Part shown: positions 11,022 through 22,592 of the stretch, piece by piece
How the letters are laid out: each line of letters begins with the position of its first letter
Numbering within the stretch: position 1 is the stretch's first letter
Origin: Wurfbainia villosa
Taxonomy: Eukaryota > Streptophyta > Magnoliopsida > Zingiberales > Zingiberaceae
Reading direction: 5' to 3'
Assembly (NCBI GenBank): GCA_025175895.1
Contig: CM045990.1
Location: forward strand, 61,133,704 to 61,197,703
DNA length: 64,000 nt
Notes under the pieces: generated by a model
The model's database searches: none
What the model was told of the DNA's origin: nothing
What the model saw: only the letters and a program-made list of their open reading frames with translations
Made by a program: the position numbers and the translations under genes

Positions 11022-11583
11022 GGAGAGGCACGATGCGCAAGTCACATACCATATACAACATGCACAATACAAAAATGGCGCGCAAGCCTTTTTATGAATT
11101 ATAACACATTTTATACAATCACATTGGGGTTCTTGGGCCATGATCATCACAGTATAATACATAATTCTAAATTATGTATTTTACATAAATTTCTATAATT
11201 TTTCTGTCTTTTTTTTTCAATTTTATGAGTCACATCTCTGCAACAATCCCGCTAAGCGATTTTCGGGCACGATCGCGGGACAATGCCCCTTGTAGGGTTA
11301 GGGGCAGTGCCCCTTCTCGTAAAATGAATCTTGCGAGTGTCTCATCTTGATCTTACAGAACCTTAAGTCGCTATCCCAAAAGACTAAAGCAAGACCACAC
11401 CGTTTCGGAGAGTTTTTCTCGGTGGTTGAAGCCTACAAGTGTCCAAACACTTGTTGCTTCGACTCTACGAAAAAATACTCACAAAATCAATAAAATTAGG
11501 AAAATTATAGAAACTTACAGATATGTAATTTTTCATATCTAATACAAAAATTACAAAAGTAAACACGTACATGCTTCACACGT

Positions 11584-11596
11584 GGCTCTGATACCA
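11584..11596 (-). other. Primer binding site of copia D
   Basis: Minus strand reads TGGTATCAGAGCC, one base after the LTR end, as in B. Confidence 0.92.
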
Positions 11597-11597
11597 C

Positions 11598-13412
11598 TAT
11601 TGGACTATCCGAGCCGCAAAAACCGCTTTTTTGCATTGCGGAAACCTCGGAAGTCAGCCACGAATCCGTGTGAAGATAAATTAAAATAATACATGTACGT
11701 GTTAAAAAAACTTAGATCTACCTTAGATCTACATGAGAAGAGCATTACCCTTGTAGCGATGCCCTTCGTTTATCTCACTCGTCCAAACGCTTTGCCGGAT
11801 CTCGAAGAGTGTCGAGTGTACACTCCTCTACAAGTATACACACGAAAAATAGGTGGAGAAGATCACTTAGAGTGTGCTAGCACTCATGAAGGTCTCGGCA
11901 AAAGAGCATTAGGAGGAGAGCAAGAAGAGGAGGAAGAAGATGAAGTTAATCCACTTCAATTCACCACTAATGCACCCATTCATTTGGTCGGCCACTTCAT
12001 GGAGGGTTAAATACCTCCATGTAATACGAAGAGACATGACTCTTAGTCTCCCTCATGAGGTGGCACAGCATGATGTATCCATGATGATGTGGAACATCAT
12101 CATTGGCCGGCCCCATTCCAAGTCACCATGATGTGGCATTTGGTCAAGTCAAACTTGACCTTTCATCTTCCCTCTCAAGTCAAGTCAAACTTGACCTCTT
12201 ATCTCCCATGGCTGATCAAATCCAACCATTTGATTCAAGTCAATTTAATTTAATGAATCTCTATTCATTAGTTTAAATTGACTCAATGAATCAAATCTAA
12301 ATTAGACTCATTCAACACTTGAATCAAATAGAGTCCAACTCAATTAGTCTAATTCGGATTACTCTTAATCCAATTTGGTTCATCACATGAACCTAATCCT
12401 ATTTGTCCATCATATGAACCTAATCTCCATCTAATTGCCCTTTGTGTGTGACCCTATAGGTTCTTGTAACATTGGCAATGCTCCTAAACCGATTTAGAAA
12501 TATAAGCAATGAGCGGTATCTAGCAACACATCATTGCTACCCAAGTTACAAGAATGTTGAGATCCAACATCACCTTTGTGACTACTAATTGTGACTCTCA
12601 CAATATGTGACAATGTCCCTCTATCCATGACATCTAGATTGACCAATTGAGGCATAGACTGTGTCATCCTCTGTACAATCTATATCTTGAACTCCAAGTA
12701 GACTCACTCTAATCAAATGAGCTCAATATCTCGTTTTGACTCATTTGGACATGGTCATACACTTAGTGGTCTCACTCTATCAAGAATCACGATGTCACTC
12801 CCATCATATAGGAAGGATAGAACTCATCTACATCACTCGCATCCCTCCGCATAATTTGTTACATACCCAGTAATAGCCTTTATAGTCCACCCATTTACGG
12901 GTGACGTTTGACGAAGCCAAAGTATACAACTCCTTATGTAGGGAACCATGGTGACTTCAGGTCCAAGGACTAAAAGTCATAATAATAGTCACATGAGAAA
13001 GTATATGACACTCATATAATGATCCATGATATTTTCTCATGGTGGGTCATTTAGTTTACATTCTCCAATGCATACTCATGTGTCAACTTGATATCTCATA
13101 TCCATGACTTGTGAGATCAAGCCATTGAGTTGACCTACATGCTAGTCTCTTTGCATTAACATTGTCCCTGAATATTAATACTTGACTAAGAATGATTAAG
13201 AGTAGTGTTCTCTATATCTTCTCATTATCGATTCAACCAATCGATTGATATAGATAAGAACCTTCTACTCAAGGACGTTATTATACTTAGTTATTTGGCA
13301 CCAATAAAAGTAAGTATAATAAACATAAAGAAATGCCTTTATAAATAGGAATATGATACATCAAGTTCATACAACAATCATCACATGATTGGCTCTAGAG
13401 CTTTCACTAACA
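11598..13412 (-). repeat. 5' LTR of copia D (1815 bp)
   Basis: In transcript sense starts TGTTAGTGAAAGCTCTAGAG and ends GGATAGTCCAATA. Homologous throughout to the B and C LTRs. It stands head to head with the 5' LTR of C across 26 bp. Confidence 0.9.
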
Positions 13413-13438
13413 AATGGGACACGACCAGGGTGTGTGGC
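13413..13438. other. Target sequence between D and C
   Basis: Twenty-six bases left of C. The last five, GTGGC (13434-13438), are repeated at 22593-22597 and form C's target duplication, so this short piece continues at 22598 in the pre-insertion sequence. Confidence 0.85.
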
Positions 13439-15240
13439 TGTTAGTGAAAGCCCTAGAGTCAATCATGTGATGATTGTTGTATGGACTTTATTGTATCATA
13501 TTCCTATTCATAAAGGCATGGTTATTATATTTACTTGTATTGGTGCCAAATAACTAAATATAATAACGTCCTTGAGTAGTAGGTTCTTATCTATATCAAT
13601 CAATTGGTTGAATCGATAATGAGATGATATAGAGAACACTACTCTTAATCATTCCTAGTCAAGTATTAACATTCAGGGACAATGTTAATGCGTAGAGACT
13701 AGCATGTAGGTCAACACGATGACTTGATCTCACAAGTTATGGATATGAGATATCAAATTAACACATGGGTATGCATTTGAGAATGTATACTGAATGACCC
13801 ACCATGAGAAAGTATCATGGATTGTTATATGAGTGTCATATACTTTCTCATGTGACTATTAGTATGACTATTAGTTCATGGACCTGAAGTCACCATGGTT
13901 CCCTACATAAGGAGTTACATACTTTGGCTTCGTCAAACGTCACCCATAAATGGGTGGACTATAAAGCGTTCGTATGTAAATCTTGAGAGATGTGAGTGAT
14001 GTAGATGGGATCTATCCCTCCTATATGATGGGAGTGACATCGTTATTCTTGATAGAGTGAGACCACGAAGTGCATGGCCATGCCCAAATGAGTCAATATG
14101 AGATATTGAGATCATTTGATTAGAGTGAGTCTACTTAGAGTTCAAGATATAGATTGTACCGAGGGTGACATGGTCTATATGTTAATTGGTCAATCTAGAT
14201 GTCATGGATAGAGGAACATTGTCACATATTATGAGAGTCACAATTAGTAGTCACAAAGGTGATGTTGGAGCTCAACATTCTTGTAACTTGGGTAGCAATG
14301 ATGTGTTGCTAGATACTGCTCATTGCTTATGTTCCTAAATCGGTTTAGGGGCATTGTCAACGTTACAAGAACCTATAGGGTCACACACAAAGGGCAATTA
14401 GATGGAGATTAGGTTCATATGATGAACCATGAGAATTAGGTTCATGGGATGAACCAAATTGGATTAAGAGTAATCCAAAATAGACTAATTGAGTTAGACT
14501 CAAGTTGATTCAAGTGTTGAATGAGTCTAATTTAGATTTGATTCATTGAGTCAATTTAAATTAATGAATAGAGATTCATTAAATCAAATTGACTTGAATC
14601 AAGTGGTTATATTTGATCAACCATGGGAGATAAGAGGTCAAGTTTGACTTGACTTGAGAGGGAAGATGAATGGTCAATTTTGACTTGACCAATTGTCATG
14701 TCATGGTGACTTGGCATGTGGGTCGGCCAATGATGGTGTTCCATATCATCATGGACTTATCATGGGGTGACAACTCATGAGGGAGACCAAGAGCCATTGG
14801 CTCTTGGAGTTACATGCATGCATGTAACTCCCAAATAAGTGGTCAACCACTTTAGGAGGCTTGATGGTGGTAATTCATTTGGTGTGGTAACTCCAACTTC
14901 ATCTTCTTCCTTGCTCCACTCAAGTTCTCTCCCAATCATCCACTTTGCCGAGACCTTCAAGGAGTGCTAGCACACTCAAGATTGTCTTTTCTCCACCTAT
15001 TGCTTGTGTGGATACCAATAGAGGAGTGTGCACTTGACACTCTCGAGTTCCGGCAATCCATTTGGACGAGCGGGATAAGCGAAGGGCTTCGCTTCAAGGG
15101 TAATTTCTTATCATGTAGATATAGAGTAGATCTAAAGGTAGTAAACACATACATGTTAGTTTTATTTGTTATACTTCGCACGGATCAGTGGTCGGGCTTA
15201 GGGTTTCCATAGCATAGCGTTTCGGCTCGGAAAAGCTTGA
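13439..15240 (+). repeat. 5' LTR of copia C
   Basis: Begins TGTTAGTGAAAGCCCTAGAG. The end is damaged: where the 3' LTR reads AAAAACCCAACA this copy reads AAAAGCTTGATG, so the boundary is good to about two bases. Relative to the 3' LTR it lacks about 20 bp near 13970. Confidence 0.9.
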
Positions 15241-15242
15241 TG

Positions 15243-15254
15243 TGTATCAGAGCC
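15243..15254 (+). other. Primer binding site of copia C
   Basis: TGTATCAGAGCC, the family TGGTATCAGAGCC with one change, followed by ACGTGCGAAGC as in B. Confidence 0.88.
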
Positions 15255-15949
15255 ACGTGCGAAGCATGTATGTGTTTCATATTTGTAGTTTTTGTATTAG
15301 ATATAAAAATTACATATTTTTAAGTTTCTGTAAATTTCCTATTTTTATAGAATTTTTGGGTATTTTTATCAAAGAGTCGAAGCAACAAGTGTTGGGACAC
15401 TTGTAGGCTTCAACCACCGAGAAAAACTCTCCGAAACGGCTAGTTCTCGCTTTAGGTTTTTGGGACAGTGACTTAAGTCTCTGTAAGATCATAGTAGGGA
15501 CACTCGCAAAGTTTATTTTGCGAGTAGGGGCGCTGCCCCTATCCCCGAAAGGGGCCTTGTCCCGCGATCGCGCCCGGAAACTGCTTAGCGAGACCGTTAC
15601 GGAGAGATGACTCATAAAATTGAAAAAAAAAATAGGAAAAATTATAGAAATTTTCTGTAAAATACATAATTTATAGTGTGTTGTATAGTGTATGCGACCT
15701 GCGCGTTGTGCCTCTTCTTTTATAATTCTAGTTGTAAATAGTTTTAGACTCGAATGTAACTCGAGTTTCATGTTTGTAATGTACAAAATGAAGTGGTGGA
15801 AGGTGCACTTGTGAACGGAGTTACGAGGAGGGTGCCGACGACACATGGCAATCAAAGGAGGCACTTGGAGAAGTCGCTAACCCTAGGTTGACCGTCCGAT
15901 ATTCTCATTGGCTTGAGAAGATCGTAGTAGGCCCATGACCACATCACAG

Positions 15950-16036
<87 letters not shown>

Positions 16037-16836
16037 ATTTTGCTTGTATGTATGTGATGCATGCTAGTAGAATAATGCTTGTATGTATATGATGTATGCT
16101 AGGATATTTTTCTTGTATGTATATGATGCATGCTAGAATAATGCTTGTATGTATGTGATGCATGCTAATATAGGATAATAAAGGCCTTAATGTGTATATG
16201 ATACACATTACGATTAGATTAGATCTTAATCAAATCAACTCGTAAATGCCTACCAAGTCCTTGATACCCATCACTACCTCAATCATTTGTAGTTGTTGAA
16301 TCTGCCAAAGCAGAGCAACGCATATTATCTTGGTAGGGTGCGGAGGGACAATCTTGGTCCCGCCTATCATGGCTTGGGTTAGAGTAAGCTCAATTAGATT
16401 GAGTAAAACTAGTTAACTCAATTGGATCGAGTAGAACTATAGGCATATTCCAACCGTTGGAAAGATAGGATAAGATCGCATTTACACTAAATCTTGGGCG
16501 ATTTAGCCAAAGCTAACTCAAGGTCTTTTGTAAATGTGGGTCTTGATCCTATAAACAAGAGTTGCATAGAGATGTAATCGGTAATGTGTTATCCACCGAT
16601 CATACTAAGTCTTGGGCGATTTAGCCAAAGCTAACTCAAGGCTTAGTATGATATGGATCTTGTCCCGCAGGAATTATAGCTAGTTTGTATGAATCTAGTA
16701 ATGTGGTTTGACCACATCCATAACTCGATTCTATAAAATTTCTATAATTCAGTGGGAGCATCATTTGATTAAAGGCCTAATTAAATGATAAAAGGAATAT
16801 GATATTAATTCTCTGCATTGTATTTTGTAGATTACT
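15255..16836 (+). other. Leader of copia C
   Basis: Mirror of B's leader: a GC-rich stretch 15480-15610, the TA microsatellite 15957-16033, the minisatellite to about 16180, and two constant-apex hairpins at 16479-16536 and 16599-16652. The long minus-strand open frames here (15310-15864 and 15852-16208) run through repeats and are not genes. Confidence 0.78.
15957..16033. repeat. TA microsatellite
   Basis: About 38 TA units, at the same place in the leader as in B, followed by the GCATGCATCA-type minisatellite up to about 16180. Confidence 0.97.
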
Positions 16837-19800
16837 ATGTCGACAAACACGAACACTCTCTCTTTGCGTTCTGTCCTTGAGAAGGACAAGCTCAATGAAG
16901 CAAATTTCGATCTTGATGAACACGAGAATCATTCTCATTCGGAGGCACCTCCGCCCTTTGCCTCACGAGCTGACAAAAATGCTTACAAGAAGCATCAAGA
17001 TGATGCATTAGATGTGTCATGTCTAATGCTCGTGACCATGAACTCTGAGCTTCAGAAGCAACACGAGTTCATGAATGCTTACGATATGGTTGAACATCTT
17101 CGTCAACTATATCAAGGACAAGCAAGGCACGAGAGATATGAAGTCTCTAAGGCATTGTTTGGGTCCAAAATGCAAGATGGGACTCCCATAGGTCCATATG
17201 TACTCAAGATGATTGGGTACGTAGAAAACCTATAGAGATTGGGATTCCCCCTTGGCCAAGAGCTGGCCACTGACTTGATCTTACAGTCTTTGCCACAAAG
17301 CTACAATCAATTTGTCATGAATTACAACATGAATGAAATTGATAAGCCACTGCCTGAGATGCTCAGCATGTTGAGAACTGCTGAGCTCAACCTTAAGAAG
17401 GGAAAATCTGACGCCATTTTGATGGTGCAAAAGAAGAAAGGCAAGGGCAAGCCTAAAGGTAAGGGAAAGTCCCAAGCCAAGGGCAAAGGCAAAGAACTTA
17501 AACCCAAAAGAGGGGTGGCCAAGGAAGGGGCTTGCTTCCACTGCAAGGAAGATGGACACTGGAAGCGTAACTGCAAAGCTTACCTGGAAGATCTTAAGAA
17601 GAAGAGAAGTGAGACTTCTACTTCAGGTATAAATGTTATAGAAGTCAATCTATCTATTTCTTCATCATGGGTATTAGATACCGGACGTGCATCTCACATT
17701 TGTACCAATGTGTAGGCACTGAGAAATAGCAGAGCATTGACGAAGGGCGAGATGGAACTACGAGTAGGCAATGGAGCAAGAGTTACTGCTGTTGCTGGAG
17801 GAACTTATGATCTATCTCTGCCCTCTGGGCTTGTACTAGAATTAGATGAATGTTGTTATGTGTCTGCCTTAACTAAGAACATAATTTCGATTTCTTGTTT
17901 GGACAAGAAAGGATTTACATTTATAATAACGAACAAATGTTGTTCAGTTTATTTAAATGATATGTTCTATTGTAGTGCGCCTCTAATGAACGGACTCTAC
18001 TTTCTAGACTTAGAGATCTCTATCTATAACATAAGTACCAAAAGGTTCAAGTCAAATGAGTTGAACCAAACCTATCTCTGGCATTGTCGCTTAGGTCACA
18101 TAAATCAGAGTCGCTTATCTCAACTCCATAAGGATGGACTGCTAGACTCATTTGATTTTGAATCATATGAGACATGCGAGTCTTGCCTTTTAGGCAAGAT
18201 GACCAAGGCTCCCTTTAGTGGACACAGCGAAAGAGCAACAGACTTGTTAGGACTTATACATAGTGATGTATGTGGCCCTTTCAATGTTGCAGCTAGAGGT
18301 GGTTACAGGTACTTCATTATATTTACTGATGACTTCAGTAGATATGGTTATGTGTATCTTATGACATATAAATCAGAATCCTTTGAAAAGTTCAAAGAAT
18401 TCAAGAATGAAGTATAAAACCATCTTGGCAAGAGTATTAAGATACTTCAATCAGTTCGAGGTGGTGAATACCTTAGCCATGAGTTTCATGACTATGTAGC
18501 TAAGTGTGGGATTCTATCCCAACTCACTCCTCCTGGAACACCACAGTGGAATGGTGTATCCGAAAGGAGGAATCGTACCTTATTAGATATGGTACGATCT
18601 ATGATGAGTCACACAAATCTTCCTATATCCTTTTGGGGATATGCTCTAGACACAGCAACCTTCACCCTTAACTGTGTACCATCCAAGGCTGTGATAAAGA
18701 CACCATATATGATATGGACAGGGAGAAATCCCAAGATGTCTTTCATGAGGATTTGGGGTTGTGAGGCTTACATTCGACGTCAAGTCTCAGACAAACTGGG
18801 ACCCAAATTCGATAGGTGTTATTTTGTTGGATATCCCAAGGATACGAAAGGATATTACTTCTACATTCCCAGTCAGCACAAAGTATTTGTGGCAAAGACT
18901 GGGGTTTTTCTAGAAAGGGATTTTATTTCTAGAAAAACTAGTGGGAGTACGTTCGATCTTGAAGAAATTCAAGATAAGGACCATAGCACTGAGGCCTTGA
19001 TGGAGGTTGAATAGGAAACACAAAGTGTTGTGGGTGATGAGGTTGTTGCACAAAGGGAACAACCACTTGTTCAGGTAGACCTACCTCTTCGCAGGTCTGA
19101 TAGGGTACGTCGTCAGCCTGAGAGATACTCATTTCTCTTATCTGACCATGATGATGTTATGCTCATTGAGAATGAGCCTACCTCCTATCAGGAAGCTGTG
19201 ATGAGCCCAAATTCTGAGAAATGGCTAGAGGCCATGAGATCCGAGATGGAATCCATGTACACCAACCAAGTATGGACTTTGGTTGATCCACCTGAAGGGG
19301 TCAAACCCATTGGGTGTAAGTGGGTCTTTAGGAGAAAGACTGACATGGATGGACTTACGCATACCTATAAGGGTCGATTGGTGGCTAAAGGTTTCAAGCA
19401 AATTCATGGTATTGACTATGATGAAACCTTTTCTCCAGTGGCGATGTTTAAGTCCATTCGGATCTTGCTTGCTATTGCAGCATACCACGATTATGAGATC
19501 TGGCAGATAGATGTCAAAACCGTGTTTCTGAATAGAAACTTACTCGAGGATGTGTACATGACACAACCTAAGGGTTTTGAAGATCCACAGCATACTGGGA
19601 AAGTATGCAACCTGCAAAGGTCCATTTATGGGCTAAAGCAAGCCTCGCGGAGCTAGAATCTTCGATTCGATGATGCGATCAAATAGTTTGGTTTCATCAA
19701 GAATGAAGATGAACCCTGTGTCTACAAGAGGGTTAATGGGAACATAGTTGTCTTCCTTGTATTGTATGTGGATGACATACTACTCATTGGGAATGACATC

Positions 19801-20754
19801 CCTTCGCTACAGTCTATGAAGACTTGGCTAGGGATGTGCTTCTCAATGAAGGACTTAGGTGAAGCTGCCTGTATTCTAGGCATCAAGATTTATAGAGATA
19901 TATCTAAGAGATTTCTTAGCCTAAGTCAGAGTACATATATTGACACGGTATTACTACGGTTTGCCATGCAGAATTCCAAGAAGGGACTTCTGCCGATGTC
20001 ACATGGTGTGAGTCTTTCGAAGACTCAAAGTCCCTCTTCTAGAGAGGAGAGAGACCGCATGGATAAGATCCCTTATACATCTGCTATAGGATCTATCATG
20101 TACGTCATGCTATGTACTCGTCTTGATGTCTCGTATGCTTTGAGCATGACGAGTAGATACTAGTCAGATCTAGGTGAGCGTCACTGGATAGCAGTCAAGA
20201 ATATTCTTAAGTACTTGAGAAGGACTAAAGAATATTTCTTGATATTTGGAGGCGATGAGCAGCTAGCTATAAAGGGTTACAGCGATGCCAGCTTCCAAAC
20301 TGACCAAGATGATTATAGATCGCAGTCAGGGTTCGTGTTATGCTTGAATGGTGGCGCTGTGAGCTGGAAGAGTTCGAAGCAGGATACAATTGCTGATTCT
20401 ACAACATAAGCCAAGTATATCGCTGCATCTGACGCATCAAAGGAGGCAGTTTGGATCCGCAAGTTCATTACTGAGCTTGGGGTGGTTCCTAGCATAGCAT
20501 ATCCCATAGAGCTCTATTGTGACAACAATGGAGCAATTGCACAGGCTAAGGAACCTCGCTCACACCAGCGGACCAAACACATACTATGGCACTTCCATCT
20601 CATTCGAGAGATTATCGATAGAGAAGATGTGAAGATTTGCAGAGTACCCACAAAGGCTAACATCGCAGATCCCTTGACCAAGGCTTTGGCACAGAAAAAG
20701 CATGATGGTCACACTAGGTCATTGGGTATTAGATACTACGGTGATTGGCACTAG
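16837..20754 (+). pseudogene. gag-pol: Copia C gag-pol polyprotein, one frame, eight premature stops
   Basis: A 1305-codon polyprotein lies in one reading frame with no frameshift. In order: UBN2 gag (start MSTNTNTLSLRSVLEKDKLN), lysine-rich linker, zinc knuckle CFHCKEDGHWKRNC (17533-17574), protease DTG motif in WVLDTGRASHICT, GAG-pre-integrase with LWHCRLGHIN and CESCLLGKM, integrase with HSDVCGPF and FTDDFSRYG, reverse transcriptase with the catalytic YVDD (19765-19776), and RNase H with SDASFQTD and DNNGA. Stops are at 17233, 17713, 18415, 19012, 19654, 19684, 20161 and 20407; several are one C-to-T or G-to-A change from the expected Gln or Trp codon. The gag N-terminus has a replaced stretch compared with B. 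The real stop is TAG at 20752. Confidence 0.95.
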
Positions 20755-20758
20755 TGCT

Positions 20759-20767
20759 AGTGGGAGA
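20759..20767 (+). other. Polypurine tract of copia C
   Basis: AGTGGGAGA directly before the 3' LTR start. The same GCTAGTGGGAGATTG stands before the LTR of K. Confidence 0.85.
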
Positions 20768-20768
20768 T

Positions 20769-22592
20769 TGTTAGTCAAAGCCCTAGAGCCAATCATGTGA
20801 TGATTGTTGTATGGACTTTATTATATCATATTCCTATTCATAAAGGCATGGTTATTATATTTACTTGTATTAGTGCCAAATAAATAAATATAATAACGTC
20901 CTTAAATAGTAGGTTCTTATCTATATCAATCGATTGGTTGAATCGATAATGAGATGATATAGAGAACACTCCTCTTAATCATTCATAGTCAAGTATTAAC
21001 ATTCAGGGACAATGTTAATGCGTAGAGACTAGCATGTAGGTCAACACGATGACTTGATCTCACAAGTCATGGATATGAGATATCAAATTGACACATGGGT
21101 ATGCATTAGAGAATGTATACTGAATGACCCACCATAAGAAAGTATCATGGATCGTTATATGAGTGTCATATACTTTCTCATGTTACTATTAGTATGACTA
21201 CTAGTTCATGGACCTGAAGTCGTCATGGTTCCCTACATAAGGAGTTGCATACTTTAGCTTCGTCAAACGTCACCCGTAAATGGGTGACCATAAAGGCGAT
21301 TACTGGGTATGTAACAAATTATGCAGAGGGATGTGAGTGATGTAGATGGGATCTATCCCTCCTATATGACGGGAGTGACATCGTTATTCTTGATAGAGTG
21401 AGACCACGAAGTGCATGGTCATGCCCAAATGAGTCAATATGAGATATTGAGCTTATTTGATTAGAGTGAGTCTACTTGGAGTTCAAGATATAGATTGTAC
21501 CGAGAGTGACATGGTCTATGCCTCAATTGGTCAATCTAGATGTCAAGGATAGAGGGACATTGTCACATATTGTGAGAGTCACAATTAGTAGTCACAAAGG
21601 TGATGTTGGAGCTCAACATTCTTGTAACTTGGGTAGCAATGATGTGTTGCTAGATACCGCTCATTGCTTATGTTCCTAAATCGGTTTAGGGGCATTGTCA
21701 ACGTTACAAGAACCTATAGGGTCACACACAAAGGGCAATTAGATGGAGATTAGGTTCATATGATAAACCATGAGAATTAGGTTCATGGGATGAACCAAAT
21801 TGGATTAAGAGTAATCCAAATTAGACTAATTGAGTTAGACTCAAGTTGATTCAAGTGTTGAATGAGTCTAATTTAGATTTGATTCATTGAGTCAATTTAA
21901 ATTAATGAATTGAGATTCATTAAATCAAATTGACTTGAATCAAGTGGTTAGATTTGATCAACCATGGGAGATAAGAGGTCAAGTTTGACTTGACTTGAGA
22001 GGGAAGATGAATGGTCAATTTTTACTTGACCAATTGCCATGTCATGGTGACATGGCATGTGGGCCGGCCAATGATGGTGTTCCATATCATCATGGACTTA
22101 TCATGGGGTGCCACCTCATGAGGGAGACCAAGAGCCATTGGCTCTTGGAGTTACATGCATGCATGTAACTCCCAAATAAGTGGTCGGCCACTTTAGATGG
22201 CTTGATCATGGTAATTCATTTGGTGTGGTAACTCCAACTTCATCTTCTTCCTTGCTCCACTCAAGTTCTCTCCCAATCATCCACTTTGCCGAGACCTTCA
22301 AGGAGTGCTAGCACACTCAAGATTGTCTTTTCTCCACCTATTGCTTGTGTGGATACCAATAGAGGAGTGTGCACTTGACACTCTTGAGTTCCGGCAATCC
22401 ATTTGGATGAGCGGGATAAGCGAAGGGCTTCGCTTCAAGAGTAATTTCTTATGATGTAGATCTAGAGTAGATCTAAAGGTAGTAAACACATACATGTTAG
22501 TTTTATTTGTTATACTTCGCACGGATCCATGGTCGGGCTTCCGAGGTTTTCGCAATGCAAAAAGCGATTTTTGCGGCTCGAAAAACCCAACA
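20769..22592 (+). repeat. 3' LTR of copia C (1824 bp)
   Basis: Begins TGTTAGTCAAAGCCCTAGAG and ends AAAAACCCAACA, followed by GTGGC, the target duplication. It is the best-preserved LTR of the family here and was used to set the ends of the others. Confidence 0.95.

Larger units (their letters stand above)
11022..13412 (-). mobile_element. Copia element D, LTR and partial leader, cut by E
   Basis: Minus-strand copia of the B/C family: 5' LTR 13412-11598, primer site 11596-11584 and about 560 bp of leader, ending at E's LTR end. The leader piece matches that of B from the primer site to the GTAGGTCGCATAC region, here degraded to GCAAGTCACATACC. The rest of D should lie beyond the left edge. 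Expected target duplication AATGG (13413-13417). Confidence 0.85.
13439..22592 (+). mobile_element. Copia element C, complete, with target duplication
   Basis: A 9154 bp plus-strand Ty1/copia element: 5' LTR 13439-15240, primer site 15243-15254, leader, a single-frame gag-pol 16837-20754, polypurine tract 20759-20767 and 3' LTR 20769-22592. The five bases GTGGC flank both ends, proof of a normal integrase-mediated insertion. The two LTRs differ at scattered sites and by a deletion near 13970 in the 5' copy, so it is not a very recent insert. Eight premature stops make it non-autonomous. Confidence 0.96.

Noticed and set aside
15310..15864. 184-codon open frame on the minus strand
   Set aside because: Runs against the leader of C through noncoding sequence shared with B; no protein motif, frame not kept in B.
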